From Candidatus Wolfebacteria bacterium RIFCSPLOWO2_01_FULL_38_11 (lineage in GTDB: Bacteria; Patescibacteriota; Minisyncoccia; UBA6257; UBA9933), in NCBI GenBank assembly GCA_001793825.1, contig MGIQ01000001.1, forward strand, positions 1-40,188: a stretch of DNA of 40,188 nt. The letters are read 5' to 3'. Made by a program: the position numbers and the translations under genes. The notes below the pieces were generated by a model. It saw only the letters and a list, made by a program, of their open reading frames with translations, was not told the origin of the DNA and ran no database searches. Numbering within the stretch: position 1 is the stretch's first letter; each line of letters begins with the position of its first letter. Below, piece by piece: positions 33,623 through 40,188 of this stretch.

Positions 33623-36208
33623 ATGTTTAGAACCATTAAAAAGAGAAACGGTCAAATTGTGCCTTTCAAGATGGAAAAAGTTGTGAATGCCATCTATAAA
33701 GCTTCTGTGGCGGTTGGCGAACCGAATTGGCAGTTGTCCAATAATTTAACAAAAGAAATTGTCGGCCGGATAAAGAAAAGGCTTAAGAAAGGAGCAGTTC
33801 CAACCGTTGAAGAAGTTCAAGATGTTGTGGAAGCGGTATTGATTGAATCCAATCGTCCGAGAATAGCAAAAGCTTATATTTTATACCGCCAACATCGCGC
33901 GGAAATTCGTTATGAGAAAGAGCAGGTTCTTAATAGGGAAGAAATAGATGAAGTTGATAAAAAATTCGACATTAACGCTTTAAGAGTTTTAGCTTCCCGT
34001 TATTTAAGAAAAAGCGAGGAAGGACAAATAATTGAATCTCCAAAACAGCTTTTTCAAAGAGTGGCTGTTCATACAACTATTCCTTCGCTCTTTTACGACT
34101 CTAAAGTTTATCAGAAGCGAGGCGGTGCTTCTGAACGCCGCATAGAAGAATTCGAACCGGAAAAATTTGAAGGTAAATTTTCCATTGGCAAATACAAACT
34201 TAATCAATTTCATTTGGAGGGAGCCAAAAGGCTTTATGACCGTTTAGCTAAAGAGAAAAAAATAAAAATTTCCTGGTCTAAATTTCTCAATCTTATTAAA
34301 GATGGCTATTTTGACAAATATGAAGAAGAAATAACCCAATATTACAATTTAATGGTAGAGCGTCATTTTATGCCCAATACTCCGGCTTTGGCCAATTTCG
34401 GAAATTATTTCGGCATGGGTTCGGCTTGTTTTGTGCTTGGCGTTGAAGATTCAATTAATAAAATAATGGATTCTTTGAAAGCCGCGGCGATAATTTTTAA
34501 ATCCGGAGGCGGCGTTGGCTATAATTTTTCCCATCTTCGGCCGGAAGGAGATTTTGTCAAAACTACCGGCGGTCTGTCGTCAGGGCCGATTAGTTTTATG
34601 TCGATGTTTGATAATATGACCGACGTCATTAAGCAGGGAGGAATTCGGCGCGGCGCTAATATGGGTATTTTAAACTCAGATCATCCTGATATTGAAAGAT
34701 TTGTTAAAGCCAAAGAAGGCAACAAAGCTTTAAGGAATTTTAATATTTCCATAATGGTCAAATCCGAATTCTGGTCATCAATTAAAGAAAACAAACCTTA
34801 TCAACTGATAAATCCCAGAAATGGAAAGGTTGTCAAAGAAATTGACGCCAATCAGCTTTTTGACATTATTACTTATCAAGTTTGGGAATCAGCCGAGCCG
34901 GGTATTCTTTTTCACGACCGCATTAATGAATATAACCCTTTCGCTAAATCATTGGGCCCGATTGAATGCACCAATCCTTGCGGAGAAGTTTTGCTTTATC
35001 CTTATGAGAGCTGTAATTTAGGCTCGCTTAACATTTGGTCTTATTTGAAGAAAAACGGAGATAAAAAGCCTCATCTTGATTGGCAGCGCTTGGAAAACGA
35101 TATAAAAACAGTAACCAAATTTTTGGACAATGTTGTTGACATTAACAAATATCCGCTTTCTGAAATTGAAGAAATGTCTTTAAATACCAGAAAACTCGGT
35201 TTGGGCGTTATGGGCATTGGCGACGCGCTCTACGAATTGGAAATTTCTTATAATTCCAAAGAAGGATTGGTTTTCATGGAAAAATTAATGGAATTTGTCA
35301 ATTACCATTCCAAAATCCAGTCTATTGAACTTTCTAAGGAACGCGGCCGCATGCCTTATTTTGACAAATCTTTTTATAAAGAAGGCAAGCTCCCGTTTTC
35401 CGGTTTTAAAGACAAAAAATCCTGGCATTTTGATTGGAAGGAATTGGCTAATAAGGTAAAAAAATACGGAATTAGAAACGCTTTTACCACTGTTATTGCG
35501 CCAACTGGCTCAATTTCCATGATTGCCGGATGTTCTTCCGGAATTGAACCGGTCTACAGCCTTGTTTTCGAAAAAAGCGTTGCCATTGGAAAATTTTATT
35601 ATGTTGATCCGGTTTTTGAAGAAAGAATGAGAAAAGAAGGATTAATGGACGAGGATTTAATCAAAGATGCCGCTGTCTTAAACGGAAGCGTTAAAAATAT
35701 TTCCTATATTCCCCAAAATATCAAAAAAATTTTTGTGACCGCCATGGATATTTCTCCTGTCGATCACGTTAAAGTTTTGGGCGCTTTTCAAAAGTGGACT
35801 GATTCTTCTATTTCCAAAACCAATAATTTTCCATCTGAAGCCACGGCCGAAGACATTAAAAAAGTTTATTTATTGGCTTATGAACTTGGATGCAAAGGCG
35901 TTACTGTCTATCGGGATAAATCATTGACTCAGCAGGTTTTAATCGGAGGCAGTACCAAGAAAAAACATCACAAAGAAGTTCCAAAGCTGTCAATGATTAA
36001 AGATGAAAAAGCTAAAGGCCTGGCGGTTTATTCCGAAGCCTCTGCCAATATTCCTATTATTGACAGCGGTCTTGGATTGTCTCCGGCTCAAAATGAAAAA
36101 GACATCAATAAAAATTCTTTGAAAAATTGCCCCTCTTGCGGCACAGCTGTTATTAAACAGGAAGGTTGCACCAAGTGTCCTGCTTGCAATTGGGGACTCT
36201 GCACATGA
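33623..36208 (+). CDS. nrdJ: Class II (adenosylcobalamin-dependent) ribonucleoside-diphosphate reductase with ATP-cone and C-terminal Cys motifs
   Basis: FRTIKKRNGQIVPFKMEKVVNAIYKA (ATP-cone), ECTNPCGEVLLYPYESCNLGSLN, NTRKLGLGVMGIGDALYEL, APTGSISMIAGCSSGIEPVYSL, CPSCGTAVIKQEGCTKCPACNWGLC. Confidence 0.93.
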   Translation: MFRTIKKRNGQIVPFKMEKVVNAIYKASVAVGEPNWQLSNNLTKEIVGRIKKRLKKGAVPTVEEVQDVVEAVLIESNRPRIAKAYILYRQHRAEIRYEKEQVLNREEIDEVDKKFDINALRVLASRYLRKSEEGQIIESPKQLFQRVAVHTTIPSLFYDSKVYQKRGGASERRIEEFEPEKFEGKFSIGKYKLNQFHLEGAKRLYDRLAKEKKIKISWSKFLNLIKDGYFDKYEEEITQYYNLMVERHFMPNTPALANFGNYFGMGSACFVLGVEDSINKIMDSLKAAAIIFKSGGGVGYNFSHLRPEGDFVKTTGGLSSGPISFMSMFDNMTDVIKQGGIRRGANMGILNSDHPDIERFVKAKEGNKALRNFNISIMVKSEFWSSIKENKPYQLINPRNGKVVKEIDANQLFDIITYQVWESAEPGILFHDRINEYNPFAKSLGPIECTNPCGEVLLYPYESCNLGSLNIWSYLKKNGDKKPHLDWQRLENDIKTVTKFLDNVVDINKYPLSEIEEMSLNTRKLGLGVMGIGDALYELEISYNSKEGLVFMEKLMEFVNYHSKIQSIELSKERGRMPYFDKSFYKEGKLPFSGFKDKKSWHFDWKELANKVKKYGIRNAFTTVIAPTGSISMIAGCSSGIEPVYSLVFEKSVAIGKFYYVDPVFEERMRKEGLMDEDLIKDAAVLNGSVKNISYIPQNIKKIFVTAMDISPVDHVKVLGAFQKWTDSSISKTNNFPSEATAEDIKKVYLLAYELGCKGVTVYRDKSLTQQVLIGGSTKKKHHKEVPKLSMIKDEKAKGLAVYSEASANIPIIDSGLGLSPAQNEKDINKNSLKNCPSCGTAVIKQEGCTKCPACNWGLCT

Positions 36209-37911
36209 TTAAAATTCCTCCTCAGAAAATTAAAGAATTATTAACTGAAGAAGGGCTGATCTCTAACGCCGATTTTGATAATTTAATGATAGAAACGGAA
36301 CGCATGGGACAAAACATAAACGACGTCTTAATTTCCCGGGGCATAATCACCAATGATTATTTATATAATCTTTTTTCCAAATATTATGGAGTTGAAAGAT
36401 CAAATTTAGTCAGCCGCGAGATAAAAGAAGAATCATTGCGCCGGCTTTCCGAAAATTTGGCCCGCCAGAAAAGAGTTATTATTTTTGACGAGGAAAACGG
36501 AACATTTAGTGTGGCTATGGAAGATCCGACTGATTTGACCATAATAGAGTTTCTTAAAAATCATCTTAACGCGAATATCAAGCCGTATTTGGCAACTGGT
36601 GATGACCTTGATAAAGGTTTTGCCATCTATGGCCGGCAATTTGCGCAGGATTTCAAAAAGCTCATCGAAGAAAATATTAAAGCGTCTCTTGTTCAGAAGG
36701 CGAAAACAGTTGAAGAATCGGCTCAAGCCGTGCCGATTGTCGCTTTAATTGATAATTTAATTTCTTATGCCATCTCCTTGCGGGCTTCTGATATTCACAT
36801 CGAAATTTTTGACGATGGTATCTTAGTAAGATTTAGGATAGACGGCGTGCTTCAGGAAATCGTGAAAATTCCCAAAGAAGTTCATTCGCCGATTGCCGCG
36901 AGAACCAAACTCCTTTCCGGATTAAAAATTGATGAACATCAAAAACCTCAAGACGGTCGTTTTCGTTATAAAGTCGGTCTTGATTTGATTGATATCAGAG
37001 TTTCCACCATTCCGACTTTTTACGGAGAGAAAATAGAAATGCGTCTTTTGCCCTCAACTCAAAAACCGCTATCGTTAAGAGAACTGGGAATGATTGAATC
37101 AATGGAGCGCGTTATCAGGGAAAATATTAAAAAAACTTACGGCATGATTTTGATTACCGGTCCGACTGGTTCCGGAAAAACCACCACTCTTTATTCAATT
37201 TTAAATATTTTAAACCGGCCGGAAGTAAATATCGTCACAGTTGAAGATCCGATTGAATACGATATGAAATATATCAACCAAACTCAAATCAATCCTTTGG
37301 CCGGAATCACTTTTGCCAATGGTCTGCGGGCGATTTTAAGGCAAGACCCGAACATTATTATGGTCGGTGAAATTCGCGACGAAGAAACCGCTGAAATCGG
37401 AGTTCATTCGGCTTTAACCGGTCACCTTTTGCTCTCCAGCTTGCACACCAACGACGCGGTCACGGCTATTCCCCGCTTGGTTGATATGAAAATCGCTCCT
37501 TTTTTGGTGGCCGCTGTCTTAAATTTAGTCCTTGCTCAAAGATTGGTTAGAAAAATTTGTCTCCATTGCATAGAGTCGTATATTCCTTCTAACGATTTGA
37601 TAACATCCTTAAAAAGGCAATTAAAAGAATTAAATATCTCCGCCGACATTAAGCCGTCTAAAACTCTTTATCGCGGTCGGGGCTGCATTAATTGCAATAA
37701 TAGCGGTTATTCCGGCCGTCTTGGAATTTTTGAGATTTTGGATGTTGGGGAGGAAGTGAGAAAAGAAATTATTAATCCCAATTTTTCGCTTGATGTTATT
37801 ATTTCATTGGCAAAAGGCAAGGGAATGGTTACAATGTTTGAAGATGGCCTTCGTAAGGCGGAATTGGGAGTTACCACAATTGAAGAAGTCCTTCGCGTAA
37901 TAAGAGAATAA
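36205..37911 (+). CDS. pilB: Type IV pilus assembly ATPase PilB/GspE
   Basis: TGPTGSGKTTTLYSIL (Walker A), EDPIEYDMKYINQTQINPLAGITFANGLRAILRQDPNIIMVGEIRDEETAE, CxxC zinc motif. ATG overlaps the nrdJ stop. Confidence 0.96.
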   Translation: MIKIPPQKIKELLTEEGLISNADFDNLMIETERMGQNINDVLISRGIITNDYLYNLFSKYYGVERSNLVSREIKEESLRRLSENLARQKRVIIFDEENGTFSVAMEDPTDLTIIEFLKNHLNANIKPYLATGDDLDKGFAIYGRQFAQDFKKLIEENIKASLVQKAKTVEESAQAVPIVALIDNLISYAISLRASDIHIEIFDDGILVRFRIDGVLQEIVKIPKEVHSPIAARTKLLSGLKIDEHQKPQDGRFRYKVGLDLIDIRVSTIPTFYGEKIEMRLLPSTQKPLSLRELGMIESMERVIRENIKKTYGMILITGPTGSGKTTTLYSILNILNRPEVNIVTVEDPIEYDMKYINQTQINPLAGITFANGLRAILRQDPNIIMVGEIRDEETAEIGVHSALTGHLLLSSLHTNDAVTAIPRLVDMKIAPFLVAAVLNLVLAQRLVRKICLHCIESYIPSNDLITSLKRQLKELNISADIKPSKTLYRGRGCINCNNSGYSGRLGIFEILDVGEEVRKEIINPNFSLDVIISLAKGKGMVTMFEDGLRKAELGVTTIEEVLRVIRE

Positions 37912-37912
37912 C

Positions 37913-39124
37913 ATGCGTTTTCAATATACCGCGCTCCAATCAAATGGAAAAATAATCGAAGGAAATTATGAAGCGGAAAATCCGGCTGAAGTTTTAAAAC
38001 ATCTTGCCAGCCAGGGATTAAAGCCGATTTCTTTAAAAGTTTTAAAAAGCGCTGAAAAAGAAATGGGCTTCCAGATATTTAAGCGGTCAATTACGGTTGT
38101 TGATAGGGTTTTTTTGACAAAATATCTTTCCTTAATGCTTAAAGTCGGAACAGATCTTTTAAGAGCCATTGATATTTTAATTGCTGATTTTGACAAGCCG
38201 GCGCTTAAAGCCCTTTTAATAGAAATCCGTCTTGGCATTGAAAAAGGCCAGCCTTTTTATTCAACTTTTCTCCGGTACCCCAAGTTTTTTTCTCCGGTTT
38301 TTGTTAATTTAATAAAAGCTGGGGAAACTTCGGGAAATTTGGAACAGATTTTAAACCAGTTAAGCACATCTTTACAGCGGGAGCAGGATTTAAGAAATAA
38401 AATAAAAGCCGCGCTTACTTATCCGATGTTGCTTTTAATCGCCTCGTTTATCATTCTTTTTCTTTTGGTTAGTTTTGCCTTGCCGAAAATTGCCGGCGTT
38501 TTTTCTTCCAGCGGATTTGAGCCGCCTATGTTTTCAAAAATTGTTTTTACTATCGGACTTTTTATCGGAAAATATGTTTTAGTCATTGCGATTAGTTTGG
38601 TAACAATAATAGTCGGCAGTTGGCTTTTATTTTCTAAAACTATGGTTGGCCGGAAAATATTTTACCAATTTATTGTTAAAGTTCCGGCTGTTGGCGGTGT
38701 TTTGAAAAAGATTGCTCTTCAGCGTTTTGCTTCCACGTTTTCCGCTTTACTTTCTGCCGGTTTGCCGATTCTAGAAGCTTTGGAAATTACAGCTGATGCC
38801 ATTGGTTCTGAAGAATTAAAATCATCTTTAATGAGAATTTCCCGGGAAGGCATTATGAGGGGGTTGACTATTGGTGAAGCTTTTCGTCGGGAGACTGCTT
38901 TTCCCCGCGTGGTTGTCAATTTGATGGCCATCTCGGAAAAAGCCGGCCATGTTGAAAAAATGCTGATGACCTTGGCTGATTTTTATGAATCAGAAATAGA
39001 ATCTTCCATTAAATCATTAGTTTCTTTTTTGGAACCGGTTTTGCTTTTATTGATCGGCTTGGTTGTCGGAGCTATTGCCCTTTCAATTATCGTGCCGATT
39101 TACCAGCTGGTCGGAAATTTCTAA
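37913..39124 (+). CDS. pilC: Type IV pilus inner membrane platform protein PilC/GspF
   Basis: LTKYLSLMLKVGTDLLRAIDIL...VFVNLIKAGETSGNLEQIL...SAGLPILEALEITADAIGSEEL. Confidence 0.95.
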   Translation: MRFQYTALQSNGKIIEGNYEAENPAEVLKHLASQGLKPISLKVLKSAEKEMGFQIFKRSITVVDRVFLTKYLSLMLKVGTDLLRAIDILIADFDKPALKALLIEIRLGIEKGQPFYSTFLRYPKFFSPVFVNLIKAGETSGNLEQILNQLSTSLQREQDLRNKIKAALTYPMLLLIASFIILFLLVSFALPKIAGVFSSSGFEPPMFSKIVFTIGLFIGKYVLVIAISLVTIIVGSWLLFSKTMVGRKIFYQFIVKVPAVGGVLKKIALQRFASTFSALLSAGLPILEALEITADAIGSEELKSSLMRISREGIMRGLTIGEAFRRETAFPRVVVNLMAISEKAGHVEKMLMTLADFYESEIESSIKSLVSFLEPVLLLLIGLVVGAIALSIIVPIYQLVGNF

Positions 39125-39154
39125 ATAGCTTAATTGGTTTGTTGACTAATAATC

Positions 39155-39616
39155 ATGAAAGCATTTACCATTATTGAAATTTTAATTGTTATGGCAATTA
39201 TTGGCGTCTTAATCGGATTTGGCTTTGCCAATCTTAATTTTGGCAGCCGAAACGACTTAAATTTATCTGTTAATGAAATTGTCGCCGCTCTGCGCAATGC
39301 CCAGAGCAATTCTATGACTCAGGAAAAAGGCAGCGAGTGGAGCGTTCATTTTGAAAATCCTCCAAGCAATAAAGGATTTTACGAGATTTATAAAGAATCA
39401 ATCTATTCTTCCGCCAATGTTGTTTCTCATATTAATTTAAGAGAAACAGTAAAATTTGACGATCCTTCTTCTGGCTCAAGTAAAAATATTTCATTTTCCG
39501 TTCTATCCGGTTTTCCCTCCGGCAGCGGTTCTGATGTTATTATCATTTCTTTAAAAAACAATCCTTCGGAAACCAAAACAATTAATATAAAAGCTAATGG
39601 TCAAATTGAATACTAA
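39155..39616 (+). CDS. Type IV prepilin-like protein
   Basis: MKAFTIIEILIVMAIIGVLIGFGFANL: prepilin peptidase/N-methylation type N-terminus. Confidence 0.88.
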   Translation: MKAFTIIEILIVMAIIGVLIGFGFANLNFGSRNDLNLSVNEIVAALRNAQSNSMTQEKGSEWSVHFENPPSNKGFYEIYKESIYSSANVVSHINLRETVKFDDPSSGSSKNISFSVLSGFPSGSGSDVIIISLKNNPSETKTINIKANGQIEY

Positions 39617-40188
39617 AAATATAAATAATCATCATAAAGCCGGCCAATCCTTAATAGAACTTATTGTTGCTATCACAATTGGTGGAATTTTGCTGGGTGT
39701 CGCGACCGTAGCAGTTGTTCTGATTTTAAGGGTAAATTCCGATACTCGCGCGACACAAGTTGCTGTTTCGCTGGCTCAGGAATATCTTGATAATATTTCG
39801 GCGCTCAGTGAATCGGCTTGGGATAATATTTATGGTTTAAATAAAGGAAGTAGTTATCTTTATAGTATAAAAAATCTTTATCTTTCCCAGATTAGCGGCG
39901 GCGCTTGGCATACTTGCGGACTTAAAACTGATAAAACCGCTTATTGCTGGGGATCAAATGGCTTTGGCCAGCTTGGCGATAATTCAATAATAGACAAATT
40001 AACCCCAGTTCAAGTTTTAGGCGTTGGCGGAGCTGGCAATTTAGCCAATGTTTCCCAGATTACCAGTGGCGGCAATCACACTTGCGCCATTACAGCTAAT
40101 GGCTCAGCTTATTGCTGGGGATATAATGGCTTTGGCCAGCTTGGCGATAATTCAACAATAAATAGATATACTCCGGTTCAAGTCAAAG
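39606..40188 (+). CDS. Prepilin-like protein fused to RCC1 repeats (partial, runs off window; probable TTG start)
   Basis: Manual translation: ...KAGQSLIELIVAITIGGILLGVATVAVVLILR... then HTCGLKTDKTAYCWGSNGFGQLGDNS...HTCAITANGSAYCWGYNGFGQLGDNS. Open to the window end; absent from the ORF track. Confidence 0.8.
   Translation, partial: MNTKNINNHHKAGQSLIELIVAITIGGILLGVATVAVVLILRVNSDTRATQVAVSLAQEYLDNISALSESAWDNIYGLNKGSSYLYSIKNLYLSQISGGAWHTCGLKTDKTAYCWGSNGFGQLGDNSIIDKLTPVQVLGVGGAGNLANVSQITSGGNHTCAITANGSAYCWGYNGFGQLGDNSTINRYTPVQVK

Noticed and set aside
33623-36208. Intein in NrdJ
   Set aside because: Class II RNR motifs run continuously; no intein-sized insertion or splicing motifs.

Overview
About 40 kb of a bacterial chromosome with strong Candidate Phyla Radiation (Patescibacteria, probably Parcubacteria-like) character: compact genes, AT-rich intergenic hairpins, a shortened EF-Ts, a GIY-YIG gene beside tRNAs, and UGA used as a normal stop. 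The housekeeping content is: csp, rmuC, groES/groEL, dinB, rpsB, tsf, tyrS, rpmG, pcm, pth, lepB, hisS, a HIT protein, rpsU, yqeY, ybeY, ftsA, plsC, a response regulator, ftsZ, class II nrdJ and a type IV pilus locus (pilB, pilC, prepilins). I read eight intact tRNAs by eye: Ser-UGA, Tyr-GUA, Thr-UGU, Thr-GGU, Trp-CCA, Pro-UGG, Arg-UCU and Phe-GAA. The points I rank highest are: (1) a copper island at about 8.0-14.2 kb, centred on a single ORF that fuses a DsbD/CcdA-like membrane domain to a NirK-type copper nitrite reductase with all copper-ligand motifs apparently intact; (2) three tRNA genes (Thr, Trp, Pro) each enclosed by 10-15 bp inverted repeats whose left arm directly abuts a 5' tRNA fragment, the Pro case being a tRNA nested inside the anticodon region of another tRNA; (3) an archaeal-type TyrRS next to a tRNA-Tyr that combines a bacterial long variable arm with an archaeal-type C1:G72 pair; (4) a Mu Gam-family (Ku-like) protein upstream of dinB with no prophage around it; (5) a prepilin-like N-terminus fused to RCC1 repeats; (6) a tandem duplicated two-gene surface-protein cassette. 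All calls come from reading the sequence; no searches were run.
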